Assembly: GCA_904066235.2 (NCBI GenBank)
Contig: CAJFCV020000006.1
Location: 9,610,001-9,674,000 of the forward strand
Direction of reading: 5' to 3'
Length of the DNA stretch: 64,000 bases
From: Bursaphelenchus xylophilus
Taxonomy: Eukaryota > Nematoda > Chromadorea > Rhabditida > Aphelenchoididae
Positions 11,516 to 23,913 of this stretch are shown here, one piece after another. The notes under the pieces were generated by a model. It was not told the DNA's origin. It ran no database searches and saw only the letters and a program-made list of their open reading frames with translations. The translations under genes were made by a program, and so were the position numbers. The stretch's first letter is position 1; each line of letters begins with the position of its first letter.

Positions 11516-12612
11516 TCACTGTGCAATGAAAACAAAGTTTGCGCACAGTGCAAAGATTTTTTATAAAAATTTGAAGTGCACGGTGCGGAAATCTAGGAAA
11601 AAAGATTTGCACTGTGCAACAAAAAAAATTTCTTTGAACATTGCACAGTGCAGAAAAATTTTTTTTTTGTTGCACTGTGCAAATAATTGGAAAAAGACTT
11701 TCATTGCACTGTGCAAGAAAATTATACTTTGTCATCCGCACAGTGCAAAGAAAGAATCGGAAAATCTCAAAAATGCACTGTGCAAAAAATTAAAAAACTG
11801 AATCTGCACTGTGCAATGGGAAAATACAAAAATATCTCACGGTCTCAAATTTTGTTACGAAATATCTTACTTTTGCACGGTGCACGGCAATCCGAAATAA
11901 AAGAAAAATGTTTCCCGCCCACTTTTGAGTTTCGTCCAAACGAAGTGTCAAAATTGAAAAAATAAATAAAATAATTCCGAGAAAAAGATTTTTCGGTCGG
12001 AAAACCCCACGAAAAATTCTTTTGTGACATTTCGTTTGATTTTAACCGATGCAAAATCTGCGAACTGTCGAAAGGAGCCAGGAAACACTTCGGGTTGCCG
12101 TGCGGTGCAAAAAAGTTCCCATTTCAGGACACTGCAGAACAACAAAAAACCTTTTTTCAATTTCTGCACGGTGCAAAACAAAAAATTTTTTTATTGCACA
12201 GTGCAATTTCAAACAAATTTTATAGTAAGTCCAAACGTCACTCCAAAAGTTTGTTTTGTCCCAGTAAACCTTGGATTAATCCCGTCTCACTGCTTTAATT
12301 TTCATTACTACTATTTTCATAAAGTGCATGGACATTTATCAGGTCCCGCACCGTGCACGAAAAACTCCAATTTTCATGCACAGTGCGTTTCCCTTGTTTT
12401 TGGTTTTGCACTGTGCATCGAAATATCGCTGCGACATAAGCTTTTTCCAACTTCGTCGCCGCGGTTTCACTTCAAAATTTGCACAGTGCAAACGCTTTTT
12501 TTGAGGGCATAAAGCGAAAAAATGCACTGTGCGTCGGCGACAAGAGGTGGGAAAAAATTCAAAATGCACTGTGCGAAAGCGAAAAAATGCCCATGCACTT
12601 TATGAAAATACT
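11516..12612. repeat. YGCACNGTGCR cluster (about 19 sites)
   Basis: Sites about every 30 bp at 11543-11810, then sparser to 12565. The distal part, 12311-12612, is bounded by an inverted repeat (TATTTTCATAAAGTGCATGG on the left, its complement near 12590-12612), so part of the cluster sits inside a TIR-bounded unit of about 300 bp. Confidence 0.85.
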
Positions 12613-13944
12613 AATACCCCGAAATATTCTATCCGTTGTGTTCCCCGAATGATTAATATACAGAAAGTTCCAGGCATCATGTGAATTATTAATTGCGGGG
12701 TGGATAAATTATACACTTGATAACTCTTTACTGGCTTGTCATTTATCCGAAACGTGCCACTTCGGCCTTCTGGCAAGACGCGTTTTCGAGGGTCCGACTT
12801 CTGAGCCTAATAAATGACGTTTTTCGTAATTTTTAGAAAAAATAATAATAAATTCTGAGAGGAGAAACTAAGGATTGAAGGATTATATGATCTTATAGAC
12901 ATGTCTAGAGTACAATTTGTGACTGTGGTTGGGAAAAAATCTGCATTTTTGAGTAAAATCAAAAATTATTTTTTGAAAAAATGTCAAAAATAAATTTCGA
13001 TTTTCAAAGCCTTGCAGAGCTGCCAATTGATCAAGATTTTTTGACGTTATTCGACATGCCCTTAGGTCACAAAAAACGTAAATAACATGAAGACGTCTGC
13101 ATTAGCTGCTCTTAGGGGTCAATTTTTGGCAAAACTTCCAAGTTCTTCCCAATCTGTCAAGAACTCAAAAAATCATGAAAAATACAGTAACCTATGGCTA
13201 GGACTATGTCTGTATCGGATCTACAAGACCTCTTATTTCATTAAAAATACAAATGTATCAAAGAACTAGGACATTTCAGCCAAAAACAGGCCGAAAAAGA
13301 CAAGACTTCCAGAAAATACTCGAAAATTGCCAAAACCCCTAAAATTACAGTAAGCCACACCCCAAAATATTACTAAAAACTCGCAACAAGATGTCTAGTC
13401 CCCCGCAAAACACGTTTCCATCAAAATACCAACATGTTTTGGCCGGAGACGGGCCAAGAAAAGCGCCGACTTTCCCCCATGCCACCTGAACCTTCAACTC
13501 GCAGAGATTATGACAGCTCGGAACAAGCGGGCCGAAAGAAAGAGCGCCGCACGGAACAGTGAACAAGTGTTTTCGCCCCGCTCCTACTTGGCTTCTCTGT
13601 GGTCGCCGTTAATTTGACAACAAATAAACGAGGAATAACATTCGATCAATCTTCTGGCCGATTTTCATCAATTCTGCTGGGAAAAACAGGATGTTTTTGG
13701 AAGGCATGGTCGAAAAGATATTGGAAAATACGATTTTCGTGCGAGTGATGCTCCAGACACCCTAAGGGCACATTGATTTGGTGGTCAGAAACTCAAAATT
13801 TTTCTCAAATATCGAATTTCTGTCAAATCTGGCGACAATCCGTAAAATCGCCTGAGGCAAAAGGTCGCAAAAATCGGCCAGGCCTCATATCCAATTACAT
13901 AACACCTCAATACACACCTCACTGGTTGATTTTTGACCAAACGG
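12613..13944. other. Non-coding stretch, no supported gene
   Basis: A GC-mixed segment at 13340-13610 has open frames on both strands (73 codons on -, a short ATG frame on +) but no matching splice sites. Confidence 0.4.
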
Positions 13945-14455
13945 TTGCACTGTGCCAAAGAGTTTCGAAAGTGCATCGAGTTTTCGGAAATGCACAGTGC
14001 AAAGAGAAAAAAGTTAGCACAGTGCGGTCGCGATAATGCTTCGCACTGTGCAGTCGCGACAAAATTTGCACCGTGCAGTCGCAAAAAAATTTTGCACTGT
14101 GCAGTTGCGACAAAACTTCGCACTGTGCGGTTGCGACAAAACTTTGACTGTGCAGTCGCGACAATATTTCGCACAGTGCAATTGCGACAAAATTTGCACC
14201 GTGCAGTCGCAAAAAAATTTCGCACTGTGCAGTTGCGACAAAACTTCGCACTGTGCAGTTGCGACAAAATTTGCACCGTGCAGTCGCAAAAAAATTTCGC
14301 ACTGTGCATTTGCGACAAAATTTCGCACTGTGCAGTCGAGGCAATATTCCGCACGGTGCATTAAATGAAAAAATGAACTTTTTGAATCCTTGCACCGTGC
14401 GAACAATGGACCTCTCCGCACTGTGCACTCTCCCCCAATTCCTGCACAGTGCATT
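13945..14455. repeat. Very regular YGCACNGTGCR array, period about 25 bp
   Basis: About 18 sites, 15 of them at 24-27 bp spacing, separated by GTCGCAAAAAAATTTC or TTGCGACAAAACTTC, so the spacers form a second short palindromic theme (TTGCGAC / GTCGCAA). TTTGCACCGTGCAGTCGC recurs at about 14066, 14194 and 14271. The shortest-period array in the window, with little decay. Confidence 0.92.
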
Positions 14456-14923
14456 ACGATTAAGTTTGCTTAAAATTGAATTTTCGGGACAAAGAAATCT
14501 CTCTAAATATCCGAAAAATCACAGCTTGACTCCATTTATCCACCAAATTCCACAACAACAGAAAAGGGGAAATTGGGAAACGGTGAAAAGTTTGAAAATA
14601 AACAGGCTAAAGGGCAAAATGACAGATTTTTGTAGAACTGGCGGAAAAATTTTTAGATTTTTTATTTTGGAGATGTAAAATACGGTTGTTGACGTTTTTG
14701 AAGAAAGTGAAAATTAAAAAAAAATCGAAAATTTGAATTTTTAAAATTAAAAAAAAATATTTTTTTTTTGAAATTTAACATGTTTAAAATATTTTTAGCT
14801 ATATTTTCGACCCCTTTTCTTCCATTTTTCCCATTTTTTACCCAAAAAATCTCAAAAAATAAACTTTAAATTTTCGTATTTTACCCCCATGTTTTCTCGC
14901 ACTTCTAATTACCGCTGACTTAC
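14456..14923. other. AT-rich DNA between array and exon
   Basis: Poly-A/T rich. TGTAAAATACGG (14675) and CGTATTTTACCC (14874) are copies of the dispersed GTAAAATACG word. Lies downstream of the 14924 donor, so intronic if the - strand gene continues. Confidence 0.5.
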
Positions 14924-17441
14924 GGCTCGGTGATCAGGATGGTGTCCATTTCGAGGAGGGTGGCGAGGAGGAAGTCGAGGCTCAGCCGAATCCCCAACAG
15001 CTTGGAAGCGGCGCCCGAAACCCGGAGGAAAGTGGGGAGAAATGGTGGGCCCAATCTCTTGGAATTGACAAAAAATTCTCTTCTGGCGCGCTCGTTAGCG
15101 TCTATATGTGTAGATTGTAAATTGGGGGCTTTATCTTTTCTTTGCGTTCGCTTCAAAGAAAGTTTTTCACAATAGAAATCATTTTTGCCGGATTTTCTTT
15201 TCGATTTCAAGAAATTTGAGAGGGGTTTTTTGGGGGAGGAGCTTATGTGTAGGGAGAGAGAGATAGAGTAGTTTAAAGCTATAGAAAGGTCAGAAAAGAT
15301 CAAAAAACAAGAAAAAATCAAGATTTTTTGGATAAAAATCTGTATGTTAGTGGAGAAAAGTTAATTTATCCCTATTTTAAGAGTAGAAAAATTAAAAAAA
15401 ATTTTTGTAGTCATAGTATAGGACAGTTTCAGTAACGGTACATCCCAATTTTCAAAGAAATCAGGGAAATTTTGAGATTTTTTTGAATTACAGAATGAAG
15501 AACCCGTATTTTACCCGCCAAAAAAACAGCAAATTTGATATGAAATTCTTCCATCAAATACACTTATTCACACAAAAAATCCCTTTTCTGCTCAAAAAAA
15601 ATCTCAAATTTTCAAAGAAATTTTAAATTTTATCGACCGGTCGATTCCCTAAAAATCGAAAAATCCCAAAAGTTCACGCCCCATAAAGTCGAAAAGTGCT
15701 AAAAGGCAGGCTGAACTTCCGGCGTCTCATCCGTCTTCTTTAGGGCCATCTATTCTGGGACCACTTCCTGAACACATCGGCTAGTTAAAGCCCTCTTTTT
15801 ATTAGCTCGGCATTCTTCGGATCCGATTCTTTTGCGGGCAAAGTAAAGTTTAGATGGCTAGTAAAGCCGTCAGAAGTATCTAGAAGCTATTTTGGGTTGA
15901 TATCGACAATGAAATAACAAGTTATGAGACAAATTATATTGCACTGGATATCAGATGGAGCTTCAGAGAAAAGTCGCAAATTTGATGGTAAATCATTTTA
16001 CCAAGAGGCTATGCAATATCTCAAGTGTAGCTTCCGGACAACACTGTCATTTTTACACTAAAAAATTAGCGATATTTTATAAGAATGCCCTTGTTTTATA
16101 TATCTTTATATTTTTTTGTAAAATTTTGCTATTTTGAGCAAATTATGGTATACAACGCCAAACATTTTTCACAGAACACATCGCTAAGGCTCGAATAATC
16201 CACAAACTATTCAACAAACACATCTCCACACCAAACACAACATTAAATCATCAAAAATACAGTTTCTCTTTTTAAACTTTTTCTCATGTACAATATAAAA
16301 TGTACCCAGAAACCCACCCGATGAGGCTCTCCAGACTCGCCATCCCGTCTAATGGAAGATTATGGTCGTGAAAACGCGCCAGTTCGTCGACTTGGTTGCC
16401 GCTCCCGTCTAGGCGCGGGAAGTGCGGCCGTTGGTCGAGCGGTTGGCGTGCAGCTGCCGCGGCGGCTGCGGCGCTAGCAAGAGCGCGAAAGCTGAAAAAA
16501 TTGTCGTTATATAATCGACTGGTTGTAACCTTCTTTTATTACAATATTTTTGCGCCATGCAGCCTGCGCCCTGGCTTTTCTATTTTCGCAGGCTGCGCCC
16601 TATGCAACACAAAACATCTCAAGATTATCAAAAAAATGTGTAAAAATGTGTATAAGCTCATAAAAAGTCATATTCTAGCATTTCCGGTCCACTTTACCCA
16701 TGCAGTCTGCGCCCAACCAACCTTCCAAATCCGCAGGCTGCGCCCTAGCTTGTCCCCCCAAAAAACTCACCAATGAGGTCCCTTGAAGCAAGATTTGAGA
16801 TCAGGCAGGCCCTGTGAGTTTGTTGGCAGTCGGTCGACGAACTCGTCCAAGGATTCGCTGGAGCCGGCGCCGAAACGCCGGCTAGCGGCGGCGGCCGCCG
16901 AAGCGGCCGAATTCGCCGCTCGCGCCGCACCGGTGCTGACGCTTGGCGGCGGCTGGCGGAATAAACGGTCAGGGGAGAATTCTGAAACAAAAAATTATAT
17001 TATTGAAAGAATAGCTTGAAAGTTTTATTTTGGCCAGCTGCGCCCTGACCAATGAAGGGAAGCGAACGGTAATCGCTGAATTTTTTGGATTTAAAATACG
17101 TTGATCTCAGAGTAAGTTTAAAAAATTCTTTGGCTGTTTATGATTAGATTTATTTTGATTTGCTCGGGCGCAGCTCGCCAAATAAAAGTTCCGTCGCAGC
17201 CGGTTAAACAGCGTTCTCACCGTCTTCCGGTTGGTCAAGCCGTCGTTGTGGTGCTTGCCACGCGTCTTGACCGTGATTGAAGTCGACGGGACTGGGTTGG
17301 GGCGCTGTCGAGGCCCGTCTCCACTCTTCTTCGGGGTCTTCGGGCTCGCCGCGCAGCCAGGAGGAGTCGGATGTGGAAGGTTGCGGCTGATCGAACCCGC
17401 TACTCTCGGGCTTCTCGTCCGACGTGCGATGGGTGGGCTTT
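14924..17441 (-). CDS. Core exons of an unidentified - strand gene (large Ala/Ser/Pro-rich protein)
   Basis: Four - strand exons, in coding order 17221-17441, 16771-16981, 16318-16491 and 14924-15082, join without a frame break (exon end phases 1, 2, 2, 2). Acceptors read CCGTTGCAG, TTGTTTCAG, TTTTTTCAG and a weaker GCGCGCCAG; donors read GTGAGA, GTGAGT, GTGGGT and GTAAGT. The three upstream exons are the strongest. The peptide runs KPTHRTSDEKPESSGFDQ, a Pro/Ser/acidic stretch, two Ala runs (one of eight Ala), FHDHNLPLDGMASLESLIG, then the hydrophobic KLLGIRLSLDFLLATLLEMD. It is open at both ends, about 255 residues. High GC (codons such as GCC and GCG) contrasts with the AT-rich introns. I do not recognise the family: mostly low-complexity linker plus one conserved-looking helix-rich segment. 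The 14924-15082 exon could instead start at 15055. Confidence 0.72.
16556..16747. repeat. Two small GCAGCCTGCG hairpins in an intron
   Basis: GCAGCCTGCGCCC with, about 25 bp later, GCAGGCTGCGCCC forms an inverted pair at 16556-16604; a second copy (GCAGTCTGCGCCC with GCAGGCTGCGCCC) is at 16698-16746. Related single ends (AGCTGCGCCC, GGGCGCAGCT) lie at 17036 and 17166. All fall within introns of the - strand gene. Confidence 0.6.
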
Positions 17442-19964
17442 CTGCAACGGAGAGAATTGGGATTTAGAAATAAATGAAGAGTTGAAAAATGCGGTGTTAA
17501 TGGAGGTATGGTAAAATACGAAAAAGAAAATGGATGATTTTTAAATATCTTAATATCTTAAAAGGAAAATTTTATAAATTGCTGGCCAACGAACGATAAC
17601 TTCCGAAAGCTAAAATAAACGTATTTTACAATGGTCAAGTCCTATTTTAGTTAGCAATCCCCCTCCTTTTCCAAGTTCATGGTTGAATCCGGGTCCCACC
17701 ACGAAAGTTTCCAAATCAGAGACAGATGTTTCAAAAAGGTCAGAAATAATGGTAAGCCATTTAAGGACTAGAAAGACCCACATAAATAACTTTCAATTTC
17801 ATAACAAAGTTTTTGTTTCAAAATTTAGGTCCCACCACGAAAATATGAAATTCGTTAAAATTGATTGGAAATAGCAGCAAATGATTTTTCAACCTCATGT
17901 TTTTTCTTTCAGCGTATTTTAAAATTCCACTGCATCATTGCCGCTCTAAATTTGGTCCCACCACGATAACCCTGAAAATCAAGGATACCGTTTAAAAATC
18001 TCAAAAAAGTTGTAAGATCATGGCAAATCCACAAAACACCTCCAGCAAATCTCGCTCGGGCATCCCATGGCATGTCGTGCGCTTCAAAAAACATGCAAAT
18101 TAATGCAGCGGCCGAACAATGGCCGCGTGGCCCCAACGACTTTTGATTAAGTTAAGTGCCGTCTTAGCGCGGTCTCGGCCGCGCTCTTTATGAATATCCT
18201 GATGAATATACATTAGGGGTGATGAGGGAGCGAGTCTCGATTACATTTTCCGATATTATTTTAGATACTGGAAAGCTTTAGAGATGGAATTTTGGGAGAG
18301 AGGTGAGAAGGAACGAAAAAAAAGGTATAGGCATTGTAAAATACGATCGCTGTAATCATGCAATATTTATTTTATGAAATTTTACAGTCAGAAAAAACAC
18401 GATGACTTTGGATTTAAGGCAAAAAAAATTCAAATTTCGGCACGAAAACAGAAGTATACAAAAGCATCTACATACTACAGAAATACCGCAAAACTAGCTG
18501 GAGCACTCTATAGTAATGATGGCCATAGCTGACAATCCAATTTACGCCTTCGAACCGTTTTTTTTCAAAATTATCCGCTTTTTTCGAAAGAAAGATTAGA
18601 AAAAGTAAAAAAAAAAATGTAACAAAAAAAAATTCTAATTTTTTTATATTTCTCTGTTAACCAAGGATGCTCAGTCGTATTTTACAACCCTGAAGTAGAC
18701 GTATCTTCAACCTAAAAGCCAGTTTTGACCTTATACTTGACATCTACCTAGTATTTTATCGAATTTTCGTCAAAAACCTCTGTCTTCAACTGTAAAATAT
18801 AGTTTAAAGAAAGAACCCATGAATACCAAGCAATTCTACCCTACTTGCACCAATATTTTAGACAAGGTTTTGCTGAAATCAAGTCCAGAATCGAGATTTT
18901 TTCTCTGATCTCATCCTTAATGTATCGTAAAAACCTTTGAATTTTTGATCACATACGAGGCGTCATATCACAAATGCCTGTAAAACGACTTGAAACTCCA
19001 TTTACGCATCAGTCCCAAACCTAAAAGCCCCTCAGGCTTCGAATTTAATGGGAACGCCGGATTCGGAATTAGCCCATGTCCGGCACGGGGTTATGTGACA
19101 AACAATGGGGTTAATATATCCAAACCCGGCTAATTAGATATTTGCCAAAAGCTTTTGAGTCCATAACACACAAAAAATGGGAGAAAAGACCTAAAAATAG
19201 GGGTAATACGCAAAAATCTCGGATTTTTCGGGGAAAATCACTGGTTTTAATAAAATGCGATGCTACAGTAGGTAGTAAACTGTCTGAAAATTGACAGGCT
19301 TTGGTATTGTAGCTAAAGTTTAGGTGTAACAAGCATAAAAATTCAAAAAATTAACATTTTTTGACCAGAAATGTCATGGATAATATAAAAATTTTTTATT
19401 TTATGAAAAAATCCATTCAGAATTTACTCAAAAAATATAAAAACTAAGTTACGGCTACTGAAAACAGGCCAACTGAGCAAAATTACGTAAATTTACAATT
19501 TAGGGTCCCACCACGAAAACCCTGAAAATCAGGGAAACCCTCTAAAAATCGTCAAAATGACGCGTCAATATTGCCTACGAACTATCGGAACCATTTACAA
19601 GCATATTTTCGTAAATACCAACACCCCACTCTTTCGACAAACCCATCTCCACAACCCCTGCGGGCTTTTGTCTCTTCGTTTTCTCCGCAGCCTAATAAAT
19701 GCTTAACTAAGCGCCGGAACGCATATACGACCCCATTTTCGGGGATGGCAAGAGAAAAAGTTTGGGCACGCCGCGCTCTTTTGGATGACTTCCTTGGACC
19801 TCAAGTGCAATTAATTTTTTAACACAAATTCTTTGACAGGCGCCGGAAAAGAAGAACGACATTGAAGGAGACCCAACAGACAGTTGAAGGCTAATAAAAT
19901 ATAATTAAAAATGTTTTTTCATAAAGGCCAAATGCGGCTTTGGGAAAACAGTGACGAGAATTCT
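17442..19964. other. Presumed intron with dispersed GGTCCCACCACGAAA copies
   Basis: Nothing coding found. The GGTCCCACCACGAAA end sequence occurs at 17693, 17829, 17953 (with CGATAACCCTGAAAATCA) and 19502. GTAAAATACG or its complement occurs near 17512, 17622, 18341 and 18677. There is no palindrome array here, making this (with 14.5-17.4 kb) the longest motif-free stretch apart from 40-47 kb. Confidence 0.5.
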
Positions 19965-20720
19965 TGAATGCACTGTGCAGGGGAAAGTTAAAAGTTGAAT
20001 TTGCACAGTGCGAATGCGACAAAAATAAAGAAGGTCTTTTTGCACTGTGCAAGGGAAAGAAAGTAGAAAAATAAATTTGCACAGTGCGAAAGCGACAAAA
20101 ACAAAGAAGATCTCTTTGCACTGTGCAAGGAAAAAAATGAATAAGTTGAATATGCACTGTGCGGATGCGACAAAAATGAAAAAGATCTTTTTGCACTGTG
20201 CAAAGAAAAGAAAGTGGAAAAGTTGAATTTGCACACTGCGGATGCGACAAAAATAAGAAAAGTCTTTTTGCACTGTGCAAAGAAAAAAAAATGAAAAAGT
20301 TAGATTTGCACAGTGCGAATGCGACAAAAATGAAAAAGATCTTTTTGCACTGTGCAAAGAAAAAAAAATGAAAAAGTTAGATTTGCACAGTGCGAATGCG
20401 ACAAAAATGAAAAAGATCTTTTTGCACTGTGCAAAGATAAAAAAGTGGTGTTCGCACAGTGCAAAAACAAAGTTTTATTTTATTTTATCGCACTGTGCAG
20501 CATAAAAAAATTCTGCACCGTGCAAGCCAAAAAATAATGAAAAGTGCGAACGCGACAAAAATAAGAAAAGTCTTTTCGCACAGTGCAAAAATAAAAAAGC
20601 GGTGTTCGCACAGTGCAAAAACAAAGTTTTATTTTATTTTTTCGCACTGTGCAACATAAAAAAATTCTGCACCGTGCAAGCTAAAAAAATAATGTAAAAA
20701 AGCGCTTGCGCAGTGCAGGA
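19965..20720. repeat. YGCACNGTGCR array with 77-bp unit
   Basis: About 19 sites. A unit of roughly 77 bp, TTTGCACAGTGCGAATGCGA, then CAAAAATGAAAAAGATC and a GCACTGTGC site, repeats from about 20000 to 20440, nearly unchanged in the last three copies. A second subfamily (TTCGCACAGTGCAAAAACAA) repeats at 20451 and 20606. Confidence 0.9.
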
Positions 20721-21059
20721 AATTTAAAAATCAATAAAATGAAAGACAAAAAAAAAGAAAAAAATTGTAAAATGTGTACTAAATGAGGTCCAAAAAGGTT
20801 CATAAAATTTTAAAAACAAAACATTTCAAACAAATCTATACGTAACCCAGTAAAATGCGGCCAATTATGTCGAAAAAAGTAATAAAGTAGTATTACAAAA
20901 GACAATTGCGTGCCAAAAACATTTTTTTATAGAAATAACATTACCATCTAAAGTGTCCAAGGTACAGATTAGCAAATGTAAAGTCCAAAAAACAAGTGGG
21001 ATGAAGAAATTTTTTAAGTTTTTTGTTATTTCAGAGTGCGAAAATTTCTTTGACAAATT
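20721..21059. other. AT-rich DNA, nothing seen
   Basis: No splice-bounded frame or recognised repeat. Confidence 0.4.
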
Positions 21060-22060
21060 TTGCACTGTGCAGAAATAAATATTTTTTATATTGCACAGTG
21101 CAAAAATAATTTTTTTTATTTTTTTATTTTTTTATTTTTTTGAATTTTGACACATTTTTTTACCATGTTCAGAAAATGTCAACTGCACAGTGCAATCATA
21201 AAAAAAAAATTTTTCGCACTGTGCAAAAACCAAACACCTTTTATTATACTTTTAAAAACCACATTTTAAAATTTCAATCCAACCTTGCGGATGTCACGAA
21301 AAAAGTTACGAATGAACTCCGTGTACGTCGAAAAGACGACGACTTTTCGGCTCAATATTTGCCCCCCAAAAGAAATCCATCGCTTTTCGGGATATCAAAT
21401 AACCTTCTCCTTCAAGACCAAAGTGAAATGCAGCAAGTTGACGGGAAAATATGGATAAAGGAAGGGAGGGAAAAAGTATTATCCGCTTTGGATGACAATC
21501 TTGATATAACAAATAAAAAAATTTTTTTTGAAGCCAGAAAACAACTTTTATCGATATTTTTGAGGACTTCGAGGAATAAACGAAATTGTTTTGCACAGTT
21601 GACATAAATATTTTGAAAAATTTTTTTGGCACAGTGCAAAATTTTGACAGTTTTTTTGCACTGTGCATTTTAAAAAAAATTTTTTTTTGCACAGTGCATA
21701 AAATCGAAAAAAAAAATTTTTTTTGCACTGTGCAATCAAAAAAAAAATTTTCAAAAATTCGCACTGTGCAAGATTTTTTTGACTGCACTGTGCATTTTAA
21801 AAAAAAAAATTTTTTTCTTGCACAGTGCAGAAAATCGAAAAAAAATTTGCACTGTGCGGCCCCCAAAAAAACTTCCAAAAATTCGCACTGTGCAAGATTT
21901 TTTTGACTGCACTGTGCAATTGATTTCAAAAAAAATTTCGCACCGTGCAAAAAAATCAAAATTTTGTTTTATTTTTTCGCACTGTGCGCTCTAAATTTCC
22001 ACTCCAAAAAATCTCTCGCACCGTGCAAAAAAAATTTTTGTTTCTGCACGGTGCAGAAGC
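21060..22060. repeat. YGCACNGTGCR cluster (about 18 sites), two blocks
   Basis: Sites at 21061, 21094, 21184 and 21217, then a 400-bp gap, then sites every 23-40 bp from 21631 to 22045. GCAAGATTTTTTTGACTGCA recurs at about 21768 and 21891, showing a 123-bp unit. The gap (21250-21600) is an open + frame of unclear status. Confidence 0.88.
21275..21607 (+). other. Open reading stretch between two array blocks, doubtful
   Basis: About 110 codons without a palindrome site stay open to a TGA at 21605-21607, reading ADVTKKVTNELRVRRKDDDF and onward with mixed, protein-like composition. There is no clear acceptor, own ATG or polyadenylation signal, and AT-rich codons dominate. Could be chance or an exon of an unseen gene. 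Confidence 0.2.
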
Positions 22061-22635
22061 TCAAGCGCAGAATTCGTAAGCCGATCCTCAGAAATGCGTC
22101 GAAGGAAGGAGAAAAAGAGACTTTGCAGAGCTCCTCGAAGTGACACTTGGAACGTTTTAAAAACCGAAACCCTTAGGGCTTGAGGTCGCGCGTTTTTTTG
22201 ACGTCAAAATATTGGGGCCGAAAACTCGTGGGAAAATCTTTGAAAAAAAAATTATCAAAAAATAAAAAAGTCTGTAGTCTGTATACAGCTGTAGAGAAAA
22301 TTTTGAGCTCTTGAGAGATTTTTTATACAGCCAATAAAACCAAAAAAAAAATTTTTTGAAAAATTTCAAAAAATTTTTTTTTTAAACTCATGCTGTACTT
22401 GGACAAAAAATAGAAGAAAGGCTTTCAGACCAAAAAAAAGTGGAATGAATTAGAGAAAACTCAAGTTGGACGTAAATTTGGGCACATCGGTCGAGTGCAC
22501 CTCAAAAAAACAAGTTTTTCTTGTGAAATCTCTAACGACTCTTGATTGTTTGATGGTTTATAAAGTTTAATGCATTGAAAAAATACGCGTATTTTAGAAA
22601 AGAGGTCAAATTTACGATTTAAACTTATTTTTTAA
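22061..22635. other. Non-coding, nothing recognised
   Basis: Ordinary AT-rich sequence with one GC-richer patch (22060-22200); no splice-bounded frame. Confidence 0.4.
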
Positions 22636-23010
22636 ACCTGCACTGTGCAAAAGAAAAATTTGGGATTGCACCGTGCAGAAAAAGTTTGAATCAAAATATT
22701 GCACTGTGCAGGAAAAATTGTAGAGGAAATTTTGCACAGTGCGGCAGGAAATTGTAATAAAAAGTCCGCACAGTGCATTTGTAAACACACTAAAATTTTT
22801 TGCACCGTGCGTTTCAAAAAAGTAAAATTTTGCACAGTGCAATCCAAAAATTTGGAAATTGCACGGTGCAGTAAATCAGTCGATAAAAAAATACAAAAAA
22901 TTAGTTTTTGCACAGTGCAGACCGAACTATTCAATTTGTAAAAAATTTAAACTCGCAAGGTGCAGTCAAGTTCAAGAAAAAAAGAAAATTTTAAATTTTT
23001 TGCACAGTGC
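22636..23010. repeat. YGCACNGTGCR array (10 sites)
   Basis: Sites about every 32 bp from 22640 to 22909, plus one at 23001. Centres A, T, C and G all occur. A near-miss (CGCAAGGTGCAG) is at about 22955. Confidence 0.85.
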
Positions 23011-23913
23011 AAAAAATGAAAAATTTCATGGCCAAGAAATTCAATTTCAGGCCTCCCTCCAAAATTTATTTTTGTTTTCAAAATCTCCTACCACGGTGGC
23101 TATTACAAATCATTTCCGCCGACATGCCCCAAGCAAATAAAATTTGGCCGAAAATAATGGCCATACTTGACATTCCGCAAAAGAGTAATGACTGGAGTGC
23201 ATTATTTGGACAACGCGCAAGCCCCGCCGAAGCGAGTGGGGAGATAAGGAAGCCCAGACGGTTATAAATTTATGGCGGAGTTCGGAAAAATCGGCCCAAA
23301 AGCGGCCGAAAGTGACGGTCCGACTCTTCTCTTCGTTTGGTTGTCGGGGCGATGATTCTGACTTCTTTCGCGGGCCCTGTATGGCGTGTCTGTTTATTAT
23401 TCAGAAACCTGTTTCAGCGGGGGGACGCCGCACGGCGCATCCGACCACATTAAAAAACTTCGGCCCTCCGGATATATTATATACACGATGAATGAATGGG
23501 GATGGGAGGACGTCGAAAAAGGACTTTTTTTGAGGGTTTGATGGGAAAAAAGAATGTGGAGAATAGTCAGAGATGATGGATAAGGTCGTATTTTACATAG
23601 TTAATACAAAAAATTGAAAAAAATCTGCACTGTGCAGAAAGTTGAAGCTAAAAAGTGACCTTGCGAAAACTTGAATTTACGAATGCGGTAAAAATTTACT
23701 ACGGTAATTTTGGTACTTAAAAAATTCCTTGAGCCACCCTGAGCATTTCTGTAAAAAAATTTGGAAAAATATGTCATCATGACATATTTATGACAAATTT
23801 ATTTTGTCAACAAAAATCAGTGATTACTTCCGTAACGTTCAAATCAAAGCACTGAAATCTTTTTTAAAATACGTTTAACCATAAGTCCACCAATTTTTCT
23901 GTTGACGCCGACC
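23011..23913. other. GC-rich remnant and AT-rich DNA
   Basis: 23190-23480 is GC-rich (GCGGCCGAAAG, GGGACGCCGCACGGCGC) without splice sites that frame an exon. A lone GCACTGTGC site is near 23626 and the palindrome TATGTCATCATGACATA at about 23770. Confidence 0.4.
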
